Part shown: positions 28,781 to 37,149 of the stretch, piece by piece
Position numbering within the stretch: the stretch's first letter is position 1
How the letters are laid out: every line of letters starts with the position of its first letter
From: Streptacidiphilus sp. P02-A3a
Lineage (GTDB): Bacteria > Actinomycetota > Actinomycetes > Streptomycetales > Streptomycetaceae
Length of the DNA: 64,000 nt
Reading direction: 5' to 3'
Assembly (NCBI RefSeq): GCF_014084105.1
Contig: NZ_CP048289.1
Location: 5,961,922 to 6,025,921 of the forward strand
Notes under the pieces: generated by a model
What the model was told of the DNA's origin: nothing
The model's database searches: none
The model's input: the letters and a program-made list of their open reading frames with translations, nothing else
Position numbers and translations under genes: made by a program

Positions 28781-29803
28781 TCAGCGTCCGGTCCGGGGGG
28801 CCGCCTCGCCGGAGCCGCGCGGGAGCAGCACGGTCGGCAGCTCGATCCGGCGGGGCGGTTCGCGGTCGCCGTCCATCCGGCGGAAGACCAGCTCGGCGGC
28901 GATCCGGCCGAGGCCCACCGGGTCCTGGGCGACCACGGTGAGTCCGGGGCTGAGCAGGTCGGCCAGCTCCAGGTCGTCGAAGCCGACCAGCGCGGGCGGG
29001 TGCGGCAGCCGGGGCAGCGCGCGCAGCACGGCGAGGGTGATCCGGTTGTTGCCGGTGAACAGCGCGGTGGCCGGGTCGGGCCCGCCGACCAGGCGGTCCA
29101 GGGCGGCGGCGACGGTGGCCTGGTCGGTCCGGCCGGTGGCGACCAGGCGCTGGTCGTACCGGAGTCCGGCGTCGGCCAGGGCCTCGCGGTAGCCGCGCAG
29201 CCGCTCGGCGCCGGTGTACAGCTGCGGCAGGTCGCCCAGGAAGCCGATCCGCCGGTGGCCGTGCCGGATCAGGTGCGCGGTGCCCGCGCGGGCGCCGCCC
29301 GCGTTGTCGGTGAGCACCGCGTCGGCCTCGATCCGACCGGCCGGGCGGTCGACGAAGACCACGGCGGTACCGGCGGCCAGCTCCGGCAGCAGGTAGCGGT
29401 GGTCGGTCCCGGTGGGCACGATCACCAGCCCGTCGACCCGGCGGGCGCAGAAGGCGAGCGCGAGCTCGCGCTCCCGCTGCGGCTCCGCCCCGCTGGAGCC
29501 GGTGAACAGCAGCGACTCCCGGCCCCGGGCGATCTCCTCGACCGCGCCGCCGAGCACGGAGGAGAACGGGTCGGCGATGTCCTCCAGCAGCAGTCCGAGG
29601 GTGGCGGTGCGGCCCTGGCGCAGCAGCCGGGCGCTGTCGTTGCGGCTGAAGCCGAGCGCGGCGATGGCCGCGCGGACCCGCTCGGCGGTCCCGGCGGCGA
29701 CCCCGGGCTCGTCGTTGACCACCCGGGAGACGGTCTTCAGGCCCACCCCGGCCGCCGCCGCGACGTCGTTCATGGTCGGTCTGGCTCCGGGACGCGTGGT
29801 CAT
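28781..29803 (-). CDS. LacI family transcriptional regulator
   Basis: A 340-residue sugar-responsive repressor. The HTH and hinge are in TMNDVAAAAGVGLKTVSRVVND and ERVRAAIAALGFSRNDSARLLRQG. The periplasmic-binding-protein-like effector domain follows (TATLGLLLEDI, CARRVDGLVIVPTG, GHRRIGFLGD). It diverges from a ROK-family kinase gene, and a perfect palindrome sits 33 bases before its start. The most direct model is repression of the kinase gene and itself, relieved by a sugar or sugar phosphate. Confidence 0.94.
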   Translation of the reverse strand: MTTRPGARPTMNDVAAAAGVGLKTVSRVVNDEPGVAAGTAERVRAAIAALGFSRNDSARLLRQGRTATLGLLLEDIADPFSSVLGGAVEEIARGRESLLFTGSSGAEPQRERELALAFCARRVDGLVIVPTGTDHRYLLPELAAGTAVVFVDRPAGRIEADAVLTDNAGGARAGTAHLIRHGHRRIGFLGDLPQLYTGAERLRGYREALADAGLRYDQRLVATGRTDQATVAAALDRLVGGPDPATALFTGNNRITLAVLRALPRLPHPPALVGFDDLELADLLSPGLTVVAQDPVGLGRIAAELVFRRMDGDREPPRRIELPTVLLPRGSGEAAPRTGR

Positions 29804-29835
29804 GGGGCGAGCATACGTGCCCGGAGGGCGTGGTA

Positions 29836-29847
29836 GACAACGTTGTC
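29836..29847. promoter_or_regulatory. LacI-type operator GACAACGTTGTC
   Basis: A perfect 12-base palindrome with the central CG typical of LacI-family operators lies between the divergent LacI and ROK kinase genes. Confidence 0.85.
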
Positions 29848-29930
29848 ATAAGCGGTCAGACTCGTCCCGCCCGCGCGTGTCGCCGTGCCTCGCGGGCGAC
29901 CGCCCCCGCCGAACCGACCGAAGGCCCGCC

Positions 29931-30938
29931 ATGAGCTCCACGCAGACCGAAGCTCCGCACTCCCCCGCCGCCAGTCCCCGGCTGTCCGCCGTGGACCCGG
30001 GTGGCCCGCTGGTGGCCGCCCTCGACATCGGCGGCACCAAGATCGCGGGCGGGCTGGTCGCCGCCGACGGCACGCTGCTGCACCAGGTGCGGCGCCCCAC
30101 CCCGGCCCGCGAGCCGGGCCCGGCCGTGCTGCGGGCGGTGCACGAGGTACTGGACCTGCTCGCCGGGGATCCGCGCTGGGCGCGGGTGGACGCCCTGGGC
30201 ATCGGCAGCGCCGGTCCGGTCGACATCGCCCGTGGCACCGTGAGCCCGGTCAACATCCCCGGGTGGCGTGACTTCGCGCTGGTGGATCAGGTCTCGGCGC
30301 ACCCGGCCGCCGCCGGGCTGCCGGTGGTCCTGGGCGGCGACGGGGTGGCCATGACCGCAGCCGAGCACTGGCGCGGCGCCGCCCGGGGCTACGCGGACGC
30401 GCTGTGCCTGGTGGTGTCCACCGGGGTCGGCGCGGGCCTGGTGCTGAACGGCGCGGTGCACACCGGCCGTACCGGCAACGCCGGGCACCTGGGCCATATC
30501 AGCGTCGACCTGGACGGCGAGCCCTGCCCCTGCGGATCGCGCGGCTGCGTGGAGGGACTGGCCAGCGGTACCGCCATCGCCCGTCGGGCGCTGCGCGACG
30601 GCTGGCAGCCGACCGGCGCCGACGCCTCCGCGGCGGCGGTGGCGGCGTCCGCGCTCGCGGGCGACCCGATCGCGGCCGCCGCCTTCGACCGGGCGGCGCG
30701 GGCACTGGCCGCCGGGATCGCGGCGACCGCGACCCTGGTGGAGCTCGAACTGGCGGTGGTCGGCGGCGGGGTGGCCGCCGCCGGGGAGGTGCTGTTCGCA
30801 CCGCTGCGGCGGCACCTGGCCGAGTACGCCACGCTCCCCTTCGTCGCCGGGCTGCGGGTCGAACCCGCCCTGCTGGGCACCGAGGCCGGACTGATCGGCG
30901 CCGCCGCCCTCGCCGTCCCGCACCGCAGCCCGCGCTGA
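29931..30938 (+). CDS. ROK family sugar kinase
   Basis: A cytosolic kinase of 335 residues for glucose or another hexose, such as an N-acetylated sugar. The phosphate-binding motif is ALDIGGTKIAGGLV. The ROK zinc motif GHLGHISVDLDGEPCPCGSRG continues with CVEGLASG and holds His and three Cys. There is no N-terminal HTH, so it is an enzyme rather than an NagC-type repressor. The ATG at 29931 has GAAGG seven bases upstream. About 25 Ser/Pro/Ala-rich residues precede the catalytic fold. Co-regulation with the divergent LacI gene is likely. A glucokinase role is plausible but not proven. Confidence 0.9.
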   Translation: MSSTQTEAPHSPAASPRLSAVDPGGPLVAALDIGGTKIAGGLVAADGTLLHQVRRPTPAREPGPAVLRAVHEVLDLLAGDPRWARVDALGIGSAGPVDIARGTVSPVNIPGWRDFALVDQVSAHPAAAGLPVVLGGDGVAMTAAEHWRGAARGYADALCLVVSTGVGAGLVLNGAVHTGRTGNAGHLGHISVDLDGEPCPCGSRGCVEGLASGTAIARRALRDGWQPTGADASAAAVAASALAGDPIAAAAFDRAARALAAGIAATATLVELELAVVGGGVAAAGEVLFAPLRRHLAEYATLPFVAGLRVEPALLGTEAGLIGAAALAVPHRSPR

Positions 30939-30985
30939 GCCCGCCGCCCGCTCGTGCGGCCGCCCCGCTGGGACCGGTGGTGGCG

Positions 30986-31015
30986 GGGCGGCTGCATACT
31001 GGGCGGCTGCATACT
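30986..31015 (+). repeat. Tandem 15-bp repeat GGGCGGCTGCATACT upstream of a GntR gene
   Basis: Two perfect adjacent copies precede the FadR-type gene by 30 bases. Each copy carries CATACT, which resembles a -10 box. The duplication may have created twin promoters or a tandem binding site. Confidence 0.85.
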
Positions 31016-31044
31016 TGGTGCACGGGATCGATGGAGGGCTGGGC

Positions 31045-31716
31045 GTGGCTGTCACCGACGAGGCAATCGGGAAGATCAAGGAGATGATCGTCTCCGGGGT
31101 GCTGCGTCCGGGCGACCGACTGCCCAAGGAGGCCGACCTGGCCGCCGAGCTGGGGCTGTCCCGCAGCTCGCTGCGGGAGGCGGTGCGCGCCCTGTCGCTG
31201 CTCAACATCCTGCACGTGCGCCAGGGTGACGGCACCTACGTCTCCAGCCTGGACCCGCTGCTGCTGCTGGAGGCGGTCACCTTCATCCTGGACTTCCACC
31301 AGGACGACACCGTGATGCAGGCCTTCCAGGTCCGCGCCGTGCTGGAGCCCGCGGCGACCGAGATGGCCGCCCAGCGCATCGACGACCAGCAGCTGGCCGA
31401 GCTGCGCACGCTGCTGGACAGCCTGGGCGACGACCCGAGCATCGAGCAACTGGTCGCCAACGACCTGGAGTTCCACCGGGGCATCGCCGCCGCCTCCGGC
31501 GTGCCGCTGCTCTGCTCGCTGCTGGAGACGATCACCGGGCCCACCGTGCGGGCCCGGGTCTGGCGCGGCGTCACCCAGGACGACGCGGTCGCCCGCACCC
31601 TGGCCGAGCACCGCTCGATCCTCGACGCCCTGGAGTACCGCGACCCGGTCACCGCCCGCGCCTGGGCCAGCATCCACATCTCCAACATCACCCGCTGGCT
31701 GGCCAACACCCTGTAG
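31045..31716 (+). CDS. GntR/FadR family transcriptional regulator
   Basis: A 223-residue regulator. The winged HTH is in IGKIKEMIVSGVLRPGDRLPKEADLAAELGLSRSSLREAVRAL. The FCD effector domain follows, with AFQVRAVLEPAATEMAA and the metal-site style DLEFHRGIAAASG. The GTG at 31045 has GGAGGG six bases upstream. It lies 106 bases after the kinase gene, so it may be expressed from its own promoter in the tandem repeat. The effector is probably a carboxylic acid, judging by the family. Confidence 0.93.
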   Translation: MAVTDEAIGKIKEMIVSGVLRPGDRLPKEADLAAELGLSRSSLREAVRALSLLNILHVRQGDGTYVSSLDPLLLLEAVTFILDFHQDDTVMQAFQVRAVLEPAATEMAAQRIDDQQLAELRTLLDSLGDDPSIEQLVANDLEFHRGIAAASGVPLLCSLLETITGPTVRARVWRGVTQDDAVARTLAEHRSILDALEYRDPVTARAWASIHISNITRWLANTL

Positions 31717-31882
31717 CCGAACCCCGTAGCCGACCCGCGGTCCGGGCTTGCCGCCCGGCCTTCGGCTCGCTCCCGCTGTCCGCCGCCGGTCCTGGTCGCC
31801 GGGGCGACCACCTACCTGCCGCCGCTCCACTGACCCACCGGCCGCGTTCACCGTGTTCGGTGACGGGTGACATGCCATCAAT

Positions 31883-31913
31883 TCTAGCGACGCTAGATAG
31901 TATTGCGATACTA
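31883..31913. promoter_or_regulatory. Orphan palindrome cluster between convergent genes
   Basis: A 15-base palindrome, TCTAGCG-A-CGCTAGA (31883-31897), is followed at once by TAGTAT-TGCG-ATACTA (31898-31913), all in a conspicuously AT-rich island. It looks like a repressor-controlled promoter. Yet it lies in a 297-base gap between the 3' ends of the GntR and phosphoesterase genes, with no gene start nearby. The rest of the gap shows no credible coding sequence. Confidence 0.65.
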
Positions 31914-32013
31914 GATATATCATCGCTACAGCCGCTGGCACCGCCACCGCAGCGGCGCGCCGCCGTCGGCCGGCCCAGCGACCCGACCGACGGCGGCACC
32001 CTGCGGACTCGCC

Positions 32014-33810
32014 TCAGCCGACCGTCAGCGTGAGCGGTCCGGCCAGGGCGGTGTAGCCGCCGTCGTAGAGGTACCAGACGGCGTAACTGCCGGGCCCGCT
32101 GAGGCTGCTGGTACTGAAGTTCAGGCTGCCGCTACTGCCGGGGGCGTACTGCCAGGTGGTGGACGCCTTGCTGCCCGGGGTCACGCCGACCGGGTAGACG
32201 CCGATCCAGTTGCTGGAGCCGGCGGTCGCCGTCGGGGTGGAGTACTGGAAGGTGACGCCGGCCCCGTTGGCGACCGTGGGTGTGGCCGTGGTCAGCGTGC
32301 TGGTCGGGGCCGGGGCGCCGCTCGGGTCGAAGGCGTCGTTGAGCGGCGTCGCGTAGGTGTCGTTGGCGGTGATGCCGGGCACCCCCAGCGCGGCCTCGAT
32401 GGTGCGGGCGGTGCTGTAGTGGTCGTACCGGGTGGCGCTGACGGTGCCCGCCGGGACGGTGCCCTGCGAGCCGACGACGATCGCCGCGACGTGGTTGTCC
32501 GGCTCGCTGCTGTCCTCGTCCCAGGTGACGATCAGCAGTGACTTCTGCGTGGTCCAGGCCGGGGAGGCGAGCACCGGGGCCAGTGTCTGCCGCAGCCAAC
32601 CGTCCTGCGTCTTCAGGCTGGTGGCGCTGCCGTTGCCGGAGGACTCACCGTCGTAGTAGTCGTCGGCCGCGAGCCAGGAGAAGTTCGGGGTGGTGGCCGC
32701 GCTCTTCAGGTCGGTGGTCAGCTGCCCGGTGTCGAACAGGTGCGCCTGGCAGCGGGCGGTGTTGCCGCTGACGTCGGTGAAGTTGATGAACGGCGCGTCG
32801 TCCGGCTCGTAGTACGAGTCGTACTGGGTGGTGGTGTTGCAGGGGGTGCCCATGCCCTGCTCGTACGCCTTCCAGGTCTTTCCCTGGGCCTCCAGCTCGT
32901 CGCCGAGGTTGCTGTTCGGGTCCTTGATGTTCGGCCAGTAGGTCGCCCCGGTGGTGTAGGTGTCACCGCCCGCTATCGCCATGTAGTTCTCGTCGCTGGG
33001 GTGGTAGACCGCGTGGTAGTCGCTCATGGTCGCGCCCTGCGCCATCAGGCTGTGCAGGTACGGGGTGTCCGTCGGGTCGCCCATGATCTGGTTGTAGTCG
33101 GTGTTCTCCATCATGACCATGAACACGTGGTCGTAGCCGGGCACCTTGGACACCGGCGGGGCCAGCGCCGCCGCGGTGACCGGGGTGGACAGCGTCAGCG
33201 ACAGGTTGTCCAGGTAGCCGGACTCCCCCGAGCTGTCCAGGAACTGCACCTGGACCAGCACCGACCGGCTGCCCGCCGGGACCGACCCGGTCGCGCTGCG
33301 GGCTAGGAAGGAGGTGGCGTCCGAGCGGTTCGCGGCGGAGACGGTGGGCAGGTCCACCACCGGGCCGAGCGGCTGCCCGGTCGCGCCCCGGAACTCCAGC
33401 GACACCTGCGCATAGCCCGCGTACGTGGTCCAACCGCCTTCCCAGCCGGACAGGTTGTAGCTCACGCCGCCGGTGTCGATCGCGGTCGCGGCCGAGGAGA
33501 GGTCCACGGTCTGCGACATCTCCCCGTCGCCCTGGTTGCCCGGCGCGAAGAAGGCCTTGCCGGGCGCGGGACTGGTCGGGTAGCCGAAGCCGCCCGCCGA
33601 GTAGCAGATCACGTCCGGACTCCCGGACTCGACCGTCCACCCCGGTATGGTGGTGGCGGCCGTCCAGTCGGTGGTGCAGTACCCGGCCTCGGCGTCCCCG
33701 TTCACGATCAGGTTGCCGCTGGTGCCGGCCGCTGTCGCGGCCGGGGCCGCCACCAGCAGGGCGCCCAGCAGCGCCAGGACACAGCCGATGGATCTCCAGT
33801 GCAGTCGCAT
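32014..33810 (-). CDS. Exported phosphoesterase-family protein (PF04185-like)
   Basis: A secreted protein of 598 residues. The signal peptide is SIGCVLALLGALLVAAPAATAA. Residues about 30-205 form a beta-sandwich of carbohydrate-binding type (NLIVNGDAEAG at its start). Residues about 220-490 are the phosphoesterase domain, with HVFMVMMENTDYNQIMGD, the metal-binding VTWDEDSSEPDNHVAAIVVG and the YDHYSTARTIEAALG motif. The C-terminal 100 residues form another beta domain (SSNWIGVYPVGVTPG). The family includes phospholipase C and acid phosphatases. A role in phosphate scavenging is likely. Confidence 0.88.
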   Translation of the reverse strand: MRLHWRSIGCVLALLGALLVAAPAATAAGTSGNLIVNGDAEAGYCTTDWTAATTIPGWTVESGSPDVICYSAGGFGYPTSPAPGKAFFAPGNQGDGEMSQTVDLSSAATAIDTGGVSYNLSGWEGGWTTYAGYAQVSLEFRGATGQPLGPVVDLPTVSAANRSDATSFLARSATGSVPAGSRSVLVQVQFLDSSGESGYLDNLSLTLSTPVTAAALAPPVSKVPGYDHVFMVMMENTDYNQIMGDPTDTPYLHSLMAQGATMSDYHAVYHPSDENYMAIAGGDTYTTGATYWPNIKDPNSNLGDELEAQGKTWKAYEQGMGTPCNTTTQYDSYYEPDDAPFINFTDVSGNTARCQAHLFDTGQLTTDLKSAATTPNFSWLAADDYYDGESSGNGSATSLKTQDGWLRQTLAPVLASPAWTTQKSLLIVTWDEDSSEPDNHVAAIVVGSQGTVPAGTVSATRYDHYSTARTIEAALGVPGITANDTYATPLNDAFDPSGAPAPTSTLTTATPTVANGAGVTFQYSTPTATAGSSNWIGVYPVGVTPGSKASTTWQYAPGSSGSLNFSTSSLSGPGSYAVWYLYDGGYTALAGPLTLTVG

Positions 33811-33945
33811 CTTCGGTAGCCTCTCCCATGTCCATGATCACTCGCCATGGCCATGCCATTGCTACCAGCAGCGTCTGGCCCGCAGGGAAACTCCGCAAGA
33901 CACCGGACCGACGGGAAGGTGCCGCGTCCTCCCCCGGGACGCGGG

Positions 33946-34092
33946 TCAGCCGATCTGTTCGGCCAGGGCGACCACGATACCCGCCGGACCACGCAGGTAG
34001 CAGAGTCGGAAGACGTCCTCGTACCCCGCCACCCCGCCGAGGAGTTCGGCGCCGTGGGCGCGCAGCCGGGTGACGGTGTCGTCGATGCGCGC
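33946..34092 (-). pseudogene. Remnant of a glyoxalase/VOC family gene (3' end only)
   Basis: About 48 codons encode IDDTVTRLRAHGAELLGG, then YEDVFRLCYLRGPAGIVVAL and AEQIG with a stop. That matches the last strand-helix unit of vicinal-oxygen-chelate proteins, including the terminal metal-binding region. The N-terminal two thirds are missing and no start is in frame. The remaining gap between 33811 and 34155 holds the promoter side of the phosphoesterase gene and nothing else recognisable. Confidence 0.75.
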
Positions 34093-34155
34093 CGGGCCAG
34101 GTAGGCACCAGGACGTCGGACATCCGGTCCGTGACCCGGTGTCAGCGACCGGCGC

Positions 34156-35505
34156 TCACACCGCGGTGGTCGCCGTCTCGGTCGCGGCCTCCGTCGCCGT
34201 CTCGGTCGTGGTCGCCGTCTCGGTCGTGGTCGTGGGGGTGGCGACCGGGTCCGGCTCCTGGCGCGTCCGGGCCGCCTCGGCCAGCGCGGCGTCGATCCGC
34301 CTGTTGCTGGTCAGCCGGGCCGCGAGGGCCGTCATCAGCACCAGTATCCCGGCCCCGGTCAGGAACGGCGCGCGCAGCCCGGCGGCGTGCCCGAGCCAGC
34401 CACCGAACAGCGCGCCGACCGGTCCGGCGCTCATCGCGGTCAGCCGCGACGCCGCCGTGACCCGGCCCATCAGCTCGTCCGGCACGATCGCCTGCCGGAC
34501 CGAGGGACCGAGCGTCATCGTCGCGCCCATCGCCGCCCCGAGCGCGGCCAACCCGATCCCGGCGAGGTACGCGTTCGGTGACCCGCCGATGCCCAGCAGC
34601 GCGGCGGCCTCGACGCCCGCGGTCAGGGTCAGCGCGCCACCGGTGCCCAGCCGGGCGCCGAGCCAGCCGGCCGCGAGGGTCCCGGCCAGACCGCCGACCG
34701 CCTCGGTGGTGAGGAACACGCCGTAACCGGCCGTGCCCAGGTGCAGCGTCTCGTGCGCGTAGAGCGCCAGCACCGCGCCGGTCCCGGCGAACGCGAAGTT
34801 GCCGACCGCCGGGCGCAGCGACAGTCCGAGCAGAAGGCGGTGGTGGATCAGGTACGAGGCGCCGGCCCAGGCGTCCTTCAGGATCAGGGTCTTCGGCTTG
34901 GCCGCCTTCCTCGGCGTCGCCGGCAGCGTGCGGATCGTCAGGGAGCTGAACAGGAAGGAGGCGGCGTCGGCCACGAACGGCACGGTGCGGCCGAGCGCGA
35001 ACAGGAGGCTGCCGACCGGCGGACCGATGAACCCGCCGCAGGCGCGCTGAGCGGCCTGCAGGCGGGAGTTGGCGCGATGAAGGTCCTGCGTCCCGCGGCC
35101 CAGGAGCTCCGGGACGTAGGCCGTCGACGCGGTGTCGAACAGGACGCCGCCGATCCCGAGCAGGAAGCCGATCGCGATCAGCACGGCGATGTCCAGCAGC
35201 CCGGCGGCGACCGCGACCGCGGCGGCCACCAGCAGGGCGCAGCGGCACAGGTCGACGGCCACCATCGTGCGGCGGCGGTCCCAGCGGTCGACGAGTGCGC
35301 CGCCGATCAGGCCGAAGAGCAGCCAGGGCAGGAGGGTGACGGCCTCCATGATCCCGAAGACGGTGGAGTCGCGGGTCAGTGTCAGGGCGAGCAGCGGCAG
35401 TGCCGAGTAGTAGACGCCGTCGCCGAGCGAGGAGACGGCCGAGGCGGCCCATATGCGGTGGAACGCGCCGGGCAGTGCGACCCGGTCGGTGCGCTGCTCG
35501 GTCAC
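34156..35505 (-). CDS. MFS transporter
   Basis: A 449-residue major facilitator with about twelve helices. The A-like motif GALVDRWDRRRTMVAVDL lies after the second helix, and PELLGRGTQDLHRANSRLQAAQR lies in the middle, as in enterobactin exporter-like and macrolide efflux MFS proteins. The C-terminal tail of about 35 residues is a low-complexity Thr/Glu/Ala repeat. The GTG start overlaps the stop of the ArsR-type gene (GTGA), so the repressor and pump are translationally coupled. The substrate is probably toxic or a secondary metabolite. Confidence 0.92.
   Translation of the reverse strand: MTEQRTDRVALPGAFHRIWAASAVSSLGDGVYYSALPLLALTLTRDSTVFGIMEAVTLLPWLLFGLIGGALVDRWDRRRTMVAVDLCRCALLVAAAVAVAAGLLDIAVLIAIGFLLGIGGVLFDTASTAYVPELLGRGTQDLHRANSRLQAAQRACGGFIGPPVGSLLFALGRTVPFVADAASFLFSSLTIRTLPATPRKAAKPKTLILKDAWAGASYLIHHRLLLGLSLRPAVGNFAFAGTGAVLALYAHETLHLGTAGYGVFLTTEAVGGLAGTLAAGWLGARLGTGGALTLTAGVEAAALLGIGGSPNAYLAGIGLAALGAAMGATMTLGPSVRQAIVPDELMGRVTAASRLTAMSAGPVGALFGGWLGHAAGLRAPFLTGAGILVLMTALAARLTSNRRIDAALAEAARTRQEPDPVATPTTTTETATTTETATEAATETATTAV
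34166..34234 (-). repeat. 18-bp imperfect repeats in the 3' end of the MFS gene
   Basis: Imperfect copies of GTGGTCGCCGTCTCGGTC run through the last 25 codons and encode the Thr-Glu-Thr-Ala tail. Confidence 0.8.
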
Positions 35506-36122
35506 GAGGAGGGTGTTCCGTTCTCGGGAGGGGGCGTGGTGTCATATGGCACGGTGTCATGTGCCATGGCATCGTGCGGCTTGGTGTCCTGCGGCCGGTA
35601 GACCGCGGAGAAGAAGTCCGCGGCCGGCTGCTCCGGATCGTGCAGCGCGGTGAGCTCGGCGTGCAGCGCGGCCACCTTCTCCACGGCCAGCTCGAAGTTC
35701 TCCCGGCTCAGCCGCAGGTGCTTGAGCCGCAGGTGCTTGTCCGCCCCGTCCGGAGCGTCCTCGACGTCCGCCAGGGCGTGCCGCATCAGGATGTCGGGCT
35801 GTCCGGCCCCGCTCATGGGGAGCTGGAACCCGCGGCCCATGCCGTAGTAGAGCTCGGTGACCCCGCGCACCTTCCGGGTGTCCACGATCCGGATCAGCCC
35901 GGCCTTGGCGAGCACCTTGACGTGGTAGTTCGAGCTGCCCTTGGCGATCCCGAGGCGGGCGGCGATCTGGGTGACCGTGGCCGGGCCGTCGCGCAGCACC
36001 CGCAGTACCCGGTGGCGCGTCAGGCTGCCGATGGCATGCAGCTGTTGGTCGGTCTCGATGCGGACGATGTCGTCGCCGGGGGTGCCCGCAGGCTCGGTGG
36101 GTTCGGTGGGTTCAGCGCTCAC
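35502..36122 (-). CDS. ArsR-type winged-helix transcriptional regulator
   Basis: A regulator of 206 residues if it starts at the GTG at 36122. The winged HTH reads LTRHRVLRVLRDGPATVTQIAARLGIAKGSSNYHVKVLAKAGLI. A C-terminal region of about 90 residues (GFQLPMSGAGQPDILMRHAL) resembles the YdfF/ArsR group that controls multidrug pumps. The GTG coincides with the predicted transcription start, so the message is probably leaderless. An earlier TTG at 36137 lies inside the operator. It controls itself and the coupled MFS gene. Confidence 0.88.
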   Translation of the reverse strand: MSAEPTEPTEPAGTPGDDIVRIETDQQLHAIGSLTRHRVLRVLRDGPATVTQIAARLGIAKGSSNYHVKVLAKAGLIRIVDTRKVRGVTELYYGMGRGFQLPMSGAGQPDILMRHALADVEDAPDGADKHLRLKHLRLSRENFELAVEKVAALHAELTALHDPEQPAADFFSAVYRPQDTKPHDAMAHDTVPYDTTPPPENGTPSS

Positions 36123-36129
36123 GCAAGCA

Positions 36130-36158
36130 ATGGTCAATATTCATTGACCATCTGTCAA
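36130..36158 (-). promoter_or_regulatory. Leaderless promoter with overlapping palindromic operator
   Basis: On the minus strand TTGACA (36158-36153) is followed after exactly 17 bases by GACCAT (36135-36130), and the GTG start lies seven bases further on. The palindrome ATGGTCAAT-N4-ATTGACCAT (36130-36151) covers the spacer and the -10 box, so a bound repressor would block polymerase. Confidence 0.8.
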
Positions 36159-36234
36159 GGGAAGGACGTACGCCTGGAAGCCGCTGCCCGCCGAAGACGG
36201 TCTCGGAGGCAGCGGCTACCGGGCGCCGAGTCGG

Positions 36235-37149
36235 CTACTGGCTGTAGATCTCCTTGCCGGACGCGTCGTAGGCGTGGACGTAGGGGCTCGGCCCCTCGAA
36301 GAACGAGGTGGAACCGGCCGAACCGGTGGTGGCGAGGGCAGCCGTGTAGAGGAACGCCCCGCCTGCCATGATCGCCGGGTACTGCTTCGGGTCGTTGCCG
36401 TAGCTGATGGTGATCTTGGCGACGTCCGACGCGTAGTGCCCGGCACCCAGCAGGACGTACTGCCCCTGGCCGGCGGGCTCGCCGACGCTGTCGAAGTACT
36501 CAAGGAGGTGGCCGGGGCTCCACAGCCGGTTGTTGATGAACGTCGCCGGGCTGTCCTGACTGGTGCCCTTCCGGCCCTTGGTCTCGCACTGCACGTACTG
36601 GTCGGCGGAGTTGACGGCGACGACCGCGCCGTCCCAGTCCGACGAGGCGACCGGAGTGCGGACGGCGATCACCGCCTGGTACTGCGAGGCGTCCGCACCC
36701 AGGCAGGAGGCCAGGATCTCGCTGACGGTCCCGGAGTCGATCGGGGTCGTCGTCTCGCTGGCGACCGTGAACGCGGGGGCCGACGCCCCGGAGCCGGTGC
36801 CGCCCCCGCTTGACCCGGTGCCTCCCGCCGCGCTCGGACCGGGCGACGCGGTGGCGCTCGTCGGACTGGCGGGGCTCGTCGGGCTGGCGGGGCTCGTCGG
36901 GCTTCCGGTGCCGAGCGGGGTGGCGGCGAGACCCGTCCTGGGCGTCCCGTGCCCGCCGAGAACGACCACGGCCGTGACGCTCATCGCCGCGACACCGGCG
37001 GCGACCCCCAGCGGCAGCGCCCACCCGCGTCGCAGCGAGGTCGGCAGGTCCTCCGGATCGATCCGCATCAGCAGTTCCTCGCGGATCCGCCGGTGGTTCG
37101 GCAGATCGCGATCGCGGGGAGCCGCGGGAACACCCTGTGGGTCATTCAT
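36235..37149 (-). CDS. Membrane-anchored protein encoded with an ECF sigma factor (possible anti-sigma or sensor)
   Basis: A 304-residue single-pass protein. The cytoplasmic part (1-42) contains RRIREELLMRIDPEDL. One helix (about 44-66, LPLGVAAGVAAMSVTAVVVLG) is followed by a Ser/Pro/Thr-rich spacer made of PTSPAS repeats. A secreted domain of about 180 residues follows that I do not recognise. It has no HxxxCxxC zinc anti-sigma motif. Its ATG overlaps the sigma factor stop (ATGA). That coupling suggests a sigma-controlling or sigma-regulated surface protein. Confidence 0.7.
   Translation of the reverse strand: MNDPQGVPAAPRDRDLPNHRRIREELLMRIDPEDLPTSLRRGWALPLGVAAGVAAMSVTAVVVLGGHGTPRTGLAATPLGTGSPTSPASPTSPASPTSATASPGPSAAGGTGSSGGGTGSGASAPAFTVASETTTPIDSGTVSEILASCLGADASQYQAVIAVRTPVASSDWDGAVVAVNSADQYVQCETKGRKGTSQDSPATFINNRLWSPGHLLEYFDSVGEPAGQGQYVLLGAGHYASDVAKITISYGNDPKQYPAIMAGGAFLYTAALATTGSAGSTSFFEGPSPYVHAYDASGKEIYSQ
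36857..36903 (-). repeat. 18-bp repeats encoding PTSPAS
   Basis: About two and a half copies of an 18-base unit (36857, 36875, 36893) encode the Pro-Thr-Ser-Pro-Ala-Ser spacer outside the membrane helix. Confidence 0.85.

Noticed and set aside
31688-31999. Minus-strand frame of 103 codons in the gap beside the orphan palindromes
   Set aside because: It begins inside GC-rich sequence, reads through the palindromes and shows no motif. It was considered as the lost regulator but cannot be supported.
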